Origin: JANQPX01 sp041398025
GTDB taxonomy: Bacteria > Pseudomonadota > Alphaproteobacteria > Geminicoccales > Geminicoccaceae
Assembly (NCBI GenBank): GCA_041398025.1
Contig: JAWKVM010000008.1
Span: 186,001 to 250,000 of the forward strand
Length of the DNA: 64,000 nt
Reading direction: 5' to 3'
Shown: piece after piece, positions 18,005 through 26,784 of the stretch
Layout: each line of letters begins with the position of its first letter
How positions within the stretch are numbered: position 1 is the stretch's first letter
The notes under the pieces: generated by a model
Told to the model about the DNA's origin: nothing
The model's database searches: none
What the model saw: the letters and a program-made list of their open reading frames with translations, nothing else
Made by a program: the position numbers and the translations under genes

Positions 18005-18892
18005 ATGTCGAGCGAGCGAAAGAAAATTGGTTTTGTCGGGCTTGGACTGATGGGGCAGGGCTTCACCAAACAGCTCTGTGCCTGCGGCCATGAGGTGCGC
18101 GGCTTCGATCTGGCGGCGGACAAGATCGGGCGCGCCAAGGCGCACGGCGTCATCCCGGCGGCCTCCGCCGCCGAGGCGACCACCGCCTCCGACCTCGTCC
18201 ACATCTGCGTCATGACCTGGAAGGACCTGGAAGCCGCCGTCTTCGGCAAGGGCGGCATCGCCGAGGGTGGCGCTCCCGGCAAGATCCTGATCGACCATTC
18301 GACCACGCCGGTCGAGGTCACTCGGGCGTTCGCGCAGCGCCTCGAGGAAGAGACCGGCATGGTCTGGGTCGACGCGCCGATCTCCGGCGGCCCGCCCGCG
18401 GCGGCGTCAGGCACGCTTGCGGTCATGGTCGGCGGCGACGACGACACCGTCGCCCGCGTGCTGCCCCATCTCGCGGATCTGGGCAAGGCCACCCATATGG
18501 GCCCGATCGGCAGCGGCCAGGTCACCAAGATGGTCAATCAGGTGTTCGTGCTGAACGGCTTTGCCATCCTCGCCGAGGCCATGGCGCTGGCCGAGGCGGG
18601 CGGCATCGACGCGAAAAAGATCCCGGAAGCCCTCGGCGACGGCTATGCCGGCTCCACCATGCTGCAGAAGGTCTGGCCGCGCATGCTGGACCGCGATTTC
18701 GCGCCAGCCGGCTACCTCTTCCAGTGCATGAAGGATCTCGATCTGATGCACGACATGGCGCGCGACCTCAAGGTGCCGACGCCGATCTCCAGCCAGACGG
18801 CGACGCTCCTTCGCATCATGATGAGCAAAGGCCATGGCGAGCTCGACGTGATCTCGATCCTGAAGCTTTACGACGGCAGGGAGACGGCCTGA
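18005..18892 (+). CDS. NAD-dependent beta-hydroxyacid dehydrogenase (HIBADH/GLYR type)
   Basis: 295 residues. The N-terminal dinucleotide fold (KKIGFVGLGLMGQGFTKQL) is followed by the substrate motif DAPISGGPPAAASGTLAVMVGG and an all-helical C-terminal domain with catalytic Lys in KMVNQVF. The family reduces or oxidises 3-hydroxyisobutyrate, tartronate semialdehyde and similar acids; the specific substrate is not clear. The ATG is behind AGAGGGTGG; an upstream TTG is rejected because it adds residues with no family match. It stands alone, converging on the hydrolase gene. Confidence 0.9.
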   Translation: MSSERKKIGFVGLGLMGQGFTKQLCACGHEVRGFDLAADKIGRAKAHGVIPAASAAEATTASDLVHICVMTWKDLEAAVFGKGGIAEGGAPGKILIDHSTTPVEVTRAFAQRLEEETGMVWVDAPISGGPPAAASGTLAVMVGGDDDTVARVLPHLADLGKATHMGPIGSGQVTKMVNQVFVLNGFAILAEAMALAEAGGIDAKKIPEALGDGYAGSTMLQKVWPRMLDRDFAPAGYLFQCMKDLDLMHDMARDLKVPTPISSQTATLLRIMMSKGHGELDVISILKLYDGRETA

Positions 18893-18912
18893 GAGCCGTC
18901 GCCTCCCCGGCC

Positions 18913-18940
18913 TCCTGCCGCCTGAGCGGCGGCCGCAGGT
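18913..18940. terminator. GC-rich hairpin between converging genes
   Basis: CCTGCCGCC and a partly matching GGCGGCCGCAGG form a stem-loop between the dehydrogenase and hydrolase genes. There is no T-tract, so it could be a bidirectional pause or termination signal at best. Confidence 0.3.
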
Positions 18941-18953
18941 CGAGGCAGGGGCG

Positions 18954-19766
18954 CTACCCCAGGCGATCCGCCAGCGCCAGGCAGGCGCGGGTGATCGCCG
19001 CCGGTCGTTCCATCGTCACCAGATGGCCGATATCCGCGATGTCGATCTTTTCGGCGTTCGGCAGACGCTTGGTCAGCTCGGCGACATCCGCTGCATTGTA
19101 GAAGACGTGGTCCTGCAGGCCACTCAGCACCGTCACCGGCATGTCCAGCTTCTCGTAAGCGACAGTCCAGTCGGCGCCGATGCCGGCCGCCAATAGCCTA
19201 GCGGCACCGCTGTCCGGATCGAGCGGCTCGTAGCCGCCCTCCTTCAGGAAATTGGCGCTGTTGGCCGCCTGCCAGGCCGGGCCGGTGAGATGCGGCAGCA
19301 TCAGATCCTGGATCAGCCGGCCGCCGCCGACCAGAGCGGCGCGGTGGGTCGCGCGGTTGGTCCAGTCCAGGCGCGGCCCCGGTTTTCGGAGCGTGTTGAT
19401 GAACAGCAGGCCGTCGCAGGCGGCACCGCCGAGATGGGCTTGCGCCGCGAACAGCCCGCCGATCGACAGCCCGACATAGACAGGGTGGCGGGGCGCCACA
19501 TCCTGGATCAGGCTGATCGCGTCGGCGACGATGCCGTCGGCCGTGATCGCAGCAGCATTGCTGAACGGGCTATCCTTTTGACCACGAAAATTCCACATGA
19601 GCGTGCCATGGCCTTCCTGGCGAAGGGCGGGGCCGATCTCGGCCTCCCAGGCGCCGGTCTCGCCGGTCAGCGCGTTGAAAAAGGCGAAGGTCGCCTTGCC
19701 CTCGTCTTTCGGCGGCTGGTGCTCGTAGAAAAGTGCGTCCCCATCGCCGATCTGGAAAACCGCCAT
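18954..19766 (-). CDS. Alpha/beta hydrolase
   Basis: 270 residues of the alpha/beta-hydrolase fold. The nucleophile elbow is GLSIGG, the acid is in SGLQDHVF and the catalytic His is near the end (IADIGHLVTMERP). The oxyanion region is FFNALTG, and LMWNFRGQKDSPF resembles the R-G-x-G-x-S/D segment of the family. The lid domain includes a W-rich stretch. It probably hydrolyses an ester or lactone; substrate unknown. The ATG follows GGGAGAGGGAG. It is divergent from recA with about 150 bp between. Confidence 0.85.
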   Translation of the reverse strand: MAVFQIGDGDALFYEHQPPKDEGKATFAFFNALTGETGAWEAEIGPALRQEGHGTLMWNFRGQKDSPFSNAAAITADGIVADAISLIQDVAPRHPVYVGLSIGGLFAAQAHLGGAACDGLLFINTLRKPGPRLDWTNRATHRAALVGGGRLIQDLMLPHLTGPAWQAANSANFLKEGGYEPLDPDSGAARLLAAGIGADWTVAYEKLDMPVTVLSGLQDHVFYNAADVAELTKRLPNAEKIDIADIGHLVTMERPAAITRACLALADRLG

Positions 19767-19837
19767 CTCCCTCTCCCTTCCGCGGCTGATCTCTCGCCGC
19801 ACGCCACAGTCGCTCGGCAATCAGCGTCCGTGGCGAA

Positions 19838-19853
19838 GCAACCCTTTCGTTGC
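19838..19853. promoter_or_regulatory. Inverted repeat upstream of recA
   Basis: GCAAC-N6-GTTGC lies about 65 bp before the recA start, in the 151-bp gap shared with the hydrolase gene. No alphaproteobacterial SOS box (GTTC-N7-GTTC or its complement) is present in this gap. Operator role is inference. Confidence 0.3.
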
Positions 19854-19917
19854 CGCCCTTCCACCGCTATAACGCTTGGCAGCATCGCGCAAGACGCAAG
19901 CAGGACGGACGAACATC

Positions 19918-21006
<1,089 letters not shown>

Positions 21007-21048
21007 CGGGCCGATCGCTCCCGGAACGGCCTCAGTGTCCTCGGCGCA

Positions 21049-21498
21049 TCAATCACCCTCCGGCCGGTCGACATTGCTTCCCGCAGGCTCGGCTTCGTCG
21101 GCGGCGTCGATCATGGCAGCGGCGAGCTCCGCATAGGCCTCGACCCAGGCCTGTCTGATCGCCGGCGTCAGCGCGTCGGCGAGATGCTGTTCCAGGGACC
21201 AGATCAGCGCGTCGCCGAAGACCCGATAATGCTCCGGCTCGATGCCGTAGCCGGCGTGGCGGCGGCCGAGCGCCGAGAGCGTCGGCTTCAGCTTGTCCAA
21301 ACGGCCCAAACCTGCAACGGCCGTTCCGAGCACAGCCATCAGCATTCGCTTCTGCTCGGGTGCATCGCCGCGAAACAATGGCCTGAGCTGCGGCGCCATG
21401 GAAAATAGCCGATCATACAGGAGATCGACGGCCTCCATGGCAGAAGGCCTGATCCTGTCGAACGATTCTTGAACCAGATCGATCTGTTCCGGCGTCAT
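21049..21498 (-). CDS. Single-domain bacterial globin (flavohemoglobin-like)
   Basis: 149 residues with the globin fold. Proximal His F8 is in ALGRRHAGYGI, the CD region contains FRGDAPEQKRMLMAVLG, and the distal helix begins LLYDRLFSMAPQLRPLF. It resembles the heme domain of flavohemoglobins and Vitreoscilla-type haemoglobins but has no FAD/NAD reductase domain, so it needs an outside reductase for NO dioxygenase activity or acts as an oxygen or redox sensor. The C-terminus is acidic and Pro/Gly-rich. The ATG is preceded by GGGAACGCC, a weak SD. Confidence 0.85.
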   Translation of the reverse strand: MTPEQIDLVQESFDRIRPSAMEAVDLLYDRLFSMAPQLRPLFRGDAPEQKRMLMAVLGTAVAGLGRLDKLKPTLSALGRRHAGYGIEPEHYRVFGDALIWSLEQHLADALTPAIRQAWVEAYAELAAAMIDAADEAEPAGSNVDRPEGD

Positions 21499-21764
21499 GG
21501 GAGGCGTTCCCCTTTTCGTTTCGCTGCAGAGGAGATAGGCGGCAAAGCCGGGCGAGCACCATGAGATTTGTCAATCGATGCGATCCCTGAAGGCGACCCG
21601 ACCCGGCACGGCCTCGCTCCAGACCGGACGATCATCGCCCGGCCGCCGCCTGCGGCCATTCCAGGGAGGCGAACGGCTCCAGGGACCGGACCGTGACAAA
21701 ACCGATGACAGCCTCCGCCCGAATGCTCTAGCCTCTGGCCGGTCATCAGGCGAGGGAGGCGTTC

Positions 21765-22706
21765 ATGGAAAAAATTGCACTGATCGGCGGCGGACTGGTG
21801 GGGCAGGCCTGGGCGATCGTCTTTGCCAGGGTTGGCCACCCCGTAGCCCTCTACGATGCCTCCCCGATGACGCTCGAGCAGGCCGAGACCAACATCGCCT
21901 CCAGGCTGAACGATCTCACGCGCTTCAAGCTGATCGACGATCCGGACGTCGTGCTCGGACGTATCGGCTTCGCGATCAAGCCCGGTGATGCGGTCGAGGG
22001 GGCGGACTATGTGCAGGAGAGCGTGCCGGAGCGCGTCGAGGTCAAGCGCGCGGTCTATCAGGAGCTGGACCAGCTGATCGGCGCCGAGACCATCATCGGC
22101 AGCTCGACCTCGGGCATTCCCGCCTCCGCGTTTACCGACAATCTCGCCTGCCGTGCCCGCTGCCTGGTGGCGCATCCGATCAACCCGCCCTCGGTCACGC
22201 CGCTGGTCGAGCTCTGCCCGGCGCCCTGGACCGATCCGGCCACGGTCGATCGGGTGTTCGACTTGATGACCGGTGCCGGCCAGTCGCCGATCCGCCTGAA
22301 GAAGGAGGTGGACGGCTTCGTCGCCAATCGGCTGCAGGGCGCTCTTCTGACCATGGCGCTTCGCCTGGTCGAGGACGGCATCTGCTCGGTCGAGGACGTC
22401 GACATCGCGATCCGCGACGGCATCGGCCGGCGCTGGTCGTTCATCGGCCCGTTCGAGACCATCGACCTCAACGCTCCCGGCGGCATCGCCGACTACATGG
22501 CGCGCTATGGCGGCCTTTATGAAAAGATCGAGCGCTCGGCCGACCAGCCACTCGAGTGGAGCGAGGCGCTGGCCGCCCGCATGGAAGCCGAACGCCGCGA
22601 GCGTCTTGCCGTCGACGCCATTCCCGAGCGCAGCGCCTGGCGCGACCGCCGCCTCATGGCCCTCGCCGCCCATATCAAGACAGCCCGTGAGCGCATCGGC
22701 GACTAG
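21765..22706 (+). CDS. 3-hydroxyacyl-CoA dehydrogenase family enzyme, L-gulonate 3-dehydrogenase/CryL-like
   Basis: 313 residues. NAD-binding motif GGGLVGQAWAIVFARVGH at the start, catalytic region with LVAHPINPPSVTPLVELCPA, then a helical dimerisation domain (FVANRLQGALLTMALRLVEDG). The HP-x-NPP-x-x-x-PLVE pattern matches lambda-crystallin/L-gulonate 3-dehydrogenase and carnitine dehydrogenase more than the fatty-acid FadB type. It likely oxidises a 3-hydroxy acid rather than an acyl-CoA. The ATG follows GAGGGAGGCG. Alone in its orientation; substrate inferred only. Confidence 0.87.
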   Translation: MEKIALIGGGLVGQAWAIVFARVGHPVALYDASPMTLEQAETNIASRLNDLTRFKLIDDPDVVLGRIGFAIKPGDAVEGADYVQESVPERVEVKRAVYQELDQLIGAETIIGSSTSGIPASAFTDNLACRARCLVAHPINPPSVTPLVELCPAPWTDPATVDRVFDLMTGAGQSPIRLKKEVDGFVANRLQGALLTMALRLVEDGICSVEDVDIAIRDGIGRRWSFIGPFETIDLNAPGGIADYMARYGGLYEKIERSADQPLEWSEALAARMEAERRERLAVDAIPERSAWRDRRLMALAAHIKTARERIGD

Positions 22707-23036
22707 GTGGCGTGGCCACCTCATGGACTCGGACCGGCATGGCCTGGGTCGACGGTATGCGGCCTGGTTTTGGACCGCCGCCTTGACGTGACGCTTGCGG
22801 ACGGTCGGCGTGGCAGGTCTGTCGGCGAACGGCGAGGGATTTGTTTGATCTTTATGGGCATTTTTCTCTTTATTGACGAAATTGCCGTGCAATCTTCGCA
22901 ATAGTCGGCAATTGGAACAACAACAGTCGACCGCGGTAAAAATTCCAGAACTCATGTTGACTTCGATCATCAGCTCGCACTAAGTTGCTGTTCCGTTCAC
23001 CACAGTGATGCAGCGCTTGGGAGGACGAGCTCTGCT
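22707..23036. promoter_or_regulatory. AT-rich 330-bp region upstream of the RHH gene
   Basis: Between 22850 and 22990 the base composition is clearly more AT-rich than the surroundings. AATTGCCG (22880-22887) and CGGCAATT (22906-22913) form a perfect 8-bp inverted repeat with 18-nt spacing. A plausible sigma70-type promoter, TTGACT (22957-22962) and TAAGTT (22981-22986) with 18-bp spacing, points at the ribbon-helix-helix gene. The left part holds nothing recognisable. Confidence 0.45.
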
Positions 23037-23240
23037 ATGCGAGCCGGGCGGGAGAATAAGCTGGCAACTCGGATCACGGTCACGGTCGACGAACAGGATC
23101 ACGCTCAGTTGACCAAACTGGCCGAAAAATACCGTGTGTCTCTCGCCTGGCTCGTACGCTACGCGGTCAGCGACATGCTGGACCGTCATCAGCAGGATCA
23201 GCTCCAGCTGCCTCTTGATCTGACCAGCACGCGACGATAA
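23037..23240 (+). CDS. Small ribbon-helix-helix DNA-binding protein
   Basis: 67 residues with the CopG/Arc/MetJ pattern: a beta strand ATRITVTVDEQDH followed by two helices (AQLTKLAEKYRVSLAWLVRYAVSDML) and a short polar tail ending in TSTRR. Such dimers bind operator DNA through the strand. No toxin gene is adjacent, so it is probably a stand-alone repressor, possibly autoregulated through the inverted repeat upstream. GGAGG precedes the ATG by about 12 nt, which is long. Confidence 0.7.
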   Translation: MRAGRENKLATRITVTVDEQDHAQLTKLAEKYRVSLAWLVRYAVSDMLDRHQQDQLQLPLDLTSTRR

Positions 23241-23270
23241 CGGCTCGTTGCACCCGCGGGGTGACGGACC

Positions 23271-24101
23271 TCAGCAGGAAATGTCGTAGCCGAACCACTG
23301 CTTGGCGAGCCTGGCGATCGTGCCGTCGGCGAGGGCCGCGGCGATCGCATCGTTCACGCGCCGACGCAGATCTCCGTCTTCCTTTCGCATGCCGGCGCCC
23401 ACGCCTCGTCCGAACACGTCACCGATCATGTTGGGACCGATCAGTGCCAGATGCGGGATGCTGTCCTGCTCGCCAAGCCTGCTCCAATAGGTTCGCGATG
23501 ACAGCGCGGCGTCGACGTTCCCGGCTTCGAGGTCACGTGTCAGATTTTCAAGCGTATCGTAATATCGGATTTCCACCAGCTCGCGCAGGTAGCGCCGGAC
23601 GAACGCCGCGTGGGGCGACGCCACCTGGACACCGACGGTCGTCCCGGCCAGAGCCTGGCGAAGTGCGTTCAGGGTGATTCTGACCCCAGGCGACAGGTTG
23701 GAGAGATCGATTTTCTCGTCGAGGGTGATGGTGGCGGCCAGGGCATTGTCCGAGCGCACCGCGAAAATGGCGGGCTCGGACGCATAACAGACCGAAAAGT
23801 CGATGAGCTGCCGACGCTCCTCCGTGATCGTCATCCCCGCCATGATCAGATCGAACTTGTCGGTGGTCAGCGCCGGAAGCATGCCGTCCCAGCTCTGTTC
23901 GACGAACGCGCAGGACGCGTTCAGCCGCCGGCAGAGATCCGCCGCGAGGTCGATCTCGAAGCCCTCGAGTCCGCCATCGTCGCCAGTCGCGTTCCAAGGC
24001 GGATAGCGGCCCTCCGTGCCGATTCTGATCGTCGCCTGATCGGCGGCAAAGCCAGCCTTTGCAGCCATCAGAAGGCCGAGCAGAACAAAAAGCATGCGCA
24101 T
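23271..24101 (-). CDS. Orphan periplasmic amino-acid-type substrate-binding protein
   Basis: 276 residues with a signal peptide (1-20, ...AAKAGFA) and an SBP_bac_3 fold (IRIGTEGRYPPWNAT, GFEIDLAADLCRRLNASC, WDGMLPALTTDKFDLIMAGMTITEERRQLIDFSVCY). The polar-amino-acid ligand Arg in that last motif (ERR) is present. No permease or ATPase gene is nearby, so it either feeds a distant transporter or acts as a sensor component. A spacer segment of about 15 residues (DEKIDLSNLSPGVR) interrupts lobe 2 compared with HisJ/ArtJ types. The ATG follows AGGAG; a second ATG two codons on is possible. Confidence 0.88.
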   Translation of the reverse strand: MRMLFVLLGLLMAAKAGFAADQATIRIGTEGRYPPWNATGDDGGLEGFEIDLAADLCRRLNASCAFVEQSWDGMLPALTTDKFDLIMAGMTITEERRQLIDFSVCYASEPAIFAVRSDNALAATITLDEKIDLSNLSPGVRITLNALRQALAGTTVGVQVASPHAAFVRRYLRELVEIRYYDTLENLTRDLEAGNVDAALSSRTYWSRLGEQDSIPHLALIGPNMIGDVFGRGVGAGMRKEDGDLRRRVNDAIAAALADGTIARLAKQWFGYDISC

Positions 24102-24255
24102 CCAGAACTCCTGACGAGCGACGTCGCGCTGCCGTTGTTCAAACCAACGGGGTTCTTGTCAAGGCGAACCGGGGAAACCATGGTCAACCCGACCCCGGTC
24201 GGTCTAGACTGACGTCGGTCAGTGCATCCTTTCCCTGATGGCTCGAGGAGGAACC

Positions 24256-25194
24256 ATGGTGCGGCCGAAGAAGGTTCTGGTCGGTGAGGTCGGCCCGAGA
24301 GATGGTCTGCAGATCGAAAAGGATTTCGTGCCGACGGCGACCAAGATCGAGCTGATCAACGGGCTGATCGATGCCGGCGTCAGGGAGATCGAGTATTCCT
24401 CCTTCGTCTCGCCGCGCGCCGTGCCGCAGCTCGCCGATGCCGCCGAGGTCCTGGCCGCCCTCGAGCGTCCGGACGGCGTTCATCTGGTCGCTCTGGTGCC
24501 CAATGCGAAGGGAGCGGCGCGCGCCGTCGAGACGGATGTCGACGAGCTTCGGGTGTTCGTGTCGGCCTCCGAAAGCCACAATCGCAAGAACGTCAATCGC
24601 TCGGTCGAGGAGTCGCTGCAGGGCTTCGAGGAGGTGGTGCGCATCGCCCATGCCGCCGGCCGTCCCGTGAGCGGGGCGATCGCCACGTCCTTCGGCTGCC
24701 CGTTCGAGGGTGATGTCCCGGTCGAGCAGGTCGTCAGGATCGCAGAGCGCTTTGCCGAACTCGGCATGGTCGGCATCAGCCTCGGCGACACCACCGGCAT
24801 GGCGACCCCGCCGCTCGTGGCCGAACGCTGCCGCCATCTCAAGGCGGCGGTCCCCGACCTCCCGGTCACGCTGCATTTTCACAACACCCGCGGCATCGGC
24901 CTCGCCAATGTCATGGCCGGGCTGGACGAGGGCATCGATCGCTATGAGGGCTCGTTCGCGGGCCTCGGCGGCTGCCCGTTCGCGCCCGGCGCAACCGGCA
25001 ATATCTGCACTGAGGACCTGGTGTTCCTGCTGCATGAGATGGGCATCGAGACCGGGATCGACCTGGAGAAGCTCTGCGCCGTCGCGCGCCGGGTCGAGCA
25101 GGTGGTGGGCCGAACCCTGCCGGGCCAGGTCATGAAGGCCGGACCAAGGCTGGCGCTGTCGTCCATGGACCAGGTCGAGACGGCGGTCGGCTGA
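24256..25194 (+). CDS. Hydroxymethylglutaryl-CoA lyase-like enzyme
   Basis: 312 residues, a TIM-barrel of the HMGL family. The metal and substrate motif GEVGPRDGLQIEKDFV is at the N-terminus. SFVSPRAVPQLADA, HFHNTRGIGLANV with the metal-binding H-x-H, and the loop GLGGCPFAPGATGNICTEDLV with the catalytic Cys follow. It cleaves HMG-CoA to acetyl-CoA and acetoacetate in leucine breakdown, or a related 3-hydroxy-3-methyl acyl-CoA such as citramalyl-CoA. The neighbouring CoA transferase 3 bp downstream supports acid activation followed by cleavage. The ATG is behind GAGGAGG. Confidence 0.88.
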   Translation: MVRPKKVLVGEVGPRDGLQIEKDFVPTATKIELINGLIDAGVREIEYSSFVSPRAVPQLADAAEVLAALERPDGVHLVALVPNAKGAARAVETDVDELRVFVSASESHNRKNVNRSVEESLQGFEEVVRIAHAAGRPVSGAIATSFGCPFEGDVPVEQVVRIAERFAELGMVGISLGDTTGMATPPLVAERCRHLKAAVPDLPVTLHFHNTRGIGLANVMAGLDEGIDRYEGSFAGLGGCPFAPGATGNICTEDLVFLLHEMGIETGIDLEKLCAVARRVEQVVGRTLPGQVMKAGPRLALSSMDQVETAVG

Positions 25195-25197
25195 GGC

Positions 25198-26376
25198 ATG
25201 CCGCTTTCCGGTCTGAAGGTCGTCGATCTCACCCGCATCATCGCCGGCCCGTTCTGCTCCCAGCTCCTGGCCGACATGGGCGCCGAGGTCATCAAGATCG
25301 AAGCCCCCGGCAAAGGCGATCCGACCCGCGAGCAGGGCGCCGAGGTCGACGGCTTCAGCTATTATTTCGCGCAGTTCAATCGCAACAAGACGTCGATCAC
25401 CGCCGATCTCTATACCGATGCCGGCAAGGCGATCCTGACGCGCCTGCTGGCAGATGCCGACATCCTCCTCGAAAACTATCGCCCGGGCGTGCTCGCCAGG
25501 ATGGGCTTCGATCAGGCCAGGCTGGATACCATCAATCCCCGCCTGATCGTCGCCAGCATCAACGGCTATGGCAGCACCGGCCCCTATGTCGACCGCCCCG
25601 CCTTCGACTTCATCGGCCAGGCGATGAGCGGCTTCATGAGCATCAACGGGCCGCCCGATGGCGAGCCGCTACGCGCCGGCCCGCCGATCAGCGATCTGCT
25701 GGCCGGCCTCTATGCCGCCTTCGGCATCGTCTCCGCCGTGGTCGCACGCGATCGGAGCCCGGAAGGCCGCGGACAGCGGGTCGAGGCCAGCCTGAACAAC
25801 AGCCTGATCAGCGTGCTCGCCTATTTCTCCGCCCACTATTTCGCCACGGGCGAGCAGCCGAAACGCACCGGCAACGACCACCCGATCGTCTACCCCTATG
25901 GCCTGTTCAAAGCCAATGACGGCGAGATCGCCGTCGCACCCAGCAACGACATCTTCGTCGAGCGCTTCCTCCAGGCCCTCGGCCTCGCCCATCTGCTCGA
26001 CCAGCCAGCCTTCGCCACCAACCAGGCCCGCCTCGACCATCGGGAGGACCTGCGCCGGCTGATCGACGGCGAAATCGGCAAGGCCGGTGTCGACCACTGG
26101 ATCGACATTCTCAATCGCGCGGGCGTTCCCGCGGGGCGCGTGCAGACCCTGGACCAGGTGTTCAACGACCCGCAAGTTCTGGCCCAGGAGATGGTGCTGA
26201 ACTGCGGCGCCGACCGCGGCATCAGGGTCACCGGCTTTCCCGTCAAGCTGAGCGCCACGCCCGCCCGGCTCCGGCATCCGCCCCCCGATCTCGGCGAGCA
26301 CACCGACGCCGTTCTCGAGGGACTTGGCTACACCGAGACCGAAATCGACGAGCTGCGCGCCGCCGGCGTGATCTGA
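25198..26376 (+). CDS. CaiB/BaiF family (class III) CoA transferase
   Basis: 392 residues of the family III CoA transferases. The N-terminal motif GLKVVDLTRIIAGPFCSQLLADMGAEVIKIE and GKGDPTRE are typical. Asp in the RPAFDFIGQAMSGFM region is the probable acyl-anhydride residue. It moves CoA between a donor thioester and an organic acid. It is coupled to the HMG-CoA-lyase-like gene, with the start directly after its stop. Together they may activate a branched hydroxy-dicarboxylate and cleave it. The substrate is not readable. It converges on the long palindrome. Confidence 0.92.
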   Translation: MPLSGLKVVDLTRIIAGPFCSQLLADMGAEVIKIEAPGKGDPTREQGAEVDGFSYYFAQFNRNKTSITADLYTDAGKAILTRLLADADILLENYRPGVLARMGFDQARLDTINPRLIVASINGYGSTGPYVDRPAFDFIGQAMSGFMSINGPPDGEPLRAGPPISDLLAGLYAAFGIVSAVVARDRSPEGRGQRVEASLNNSLISVLAYFSAHYFATGEQPKRTGNDHPIVYPYGLFKANDGEIAVAPSNDIFVERFLQALGLAHLLDQPAFATNQARLDHREDLRRLIDGEIGKAGVDHWIDILNRAGVPAGRVQTLDQVFNDPQVLAQEMVLNCGADRGIRVTGFPVKLSATPARLRHPPPDLGEHTDAVLEGLGYTETEIDELRAAGVI

Positions 26377-26784
26377 GGCGAAGGCCGGAATGTGCGGCCA
26401 GCGTCCCGGAAAGCCCGCCCAATGCGTGCAGCAGCGCAGCCCCGTTCATTCTTTCTTAACCCGCCATGGCTATGATCGAGCACGGTTTGCTGGTCCATGC
26501 GATCCTGGGAGTCCGAGCCTCGCCCAAGCTTTTCCGGCGTGCGGGCGGATTCCCAGGATCGCATGGACCAGGAAGCAGCATGCCAGGGAGGGGTTAACAA
26601 AAGCCGAACGCTTCCAGGAGAGTCTGGGTGACGGACGGTGCAGGCCGATCCATCCTTGGAAAAACGTCGTGAGATCGTCACGACACCGGCCGGCGTGCGA
26701 AGGCGGCTCCGGTTTCCATTGTCAGCCGGAAGGACGGACGCGGCAGGCGTGGTCCGCATGACGTCGAAGCGTGCGCTGCCTTGA
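26377..26784. other. 408-bp gap between converging genes, holding a palindromic element
   Basis: The gap separates the ends of the CoA transferase (+) and SelA-like (-) genes. Apart from the palindromic repeat, listed separately, no gene or other signal is seen; open frames here have no domain. Confidence 0.5.
26456..26597. repeat. Long palindromic element (MITE-like or bidirectional hairpin)
   Basis: Perfect 21-bp inverted arms lie at 26490-26510 and 26551-26571 (CTGGTCCATGCGATCCTGGG and one further A, with its exact complement). The pairing extends inward through GTCCG/CGGAT with one G-T pair. Outside, TTAACCC (26456-26462) and GGGTTAA (26591-26597) match again with looser sequence between. 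The whole is about 142 bp. No transposase and no clear target-site duplication were seen. Possible identities are a non-autonomous inverted-repeat element or a large bidirectional terminator between the converging genes. Confidence 0.7.
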
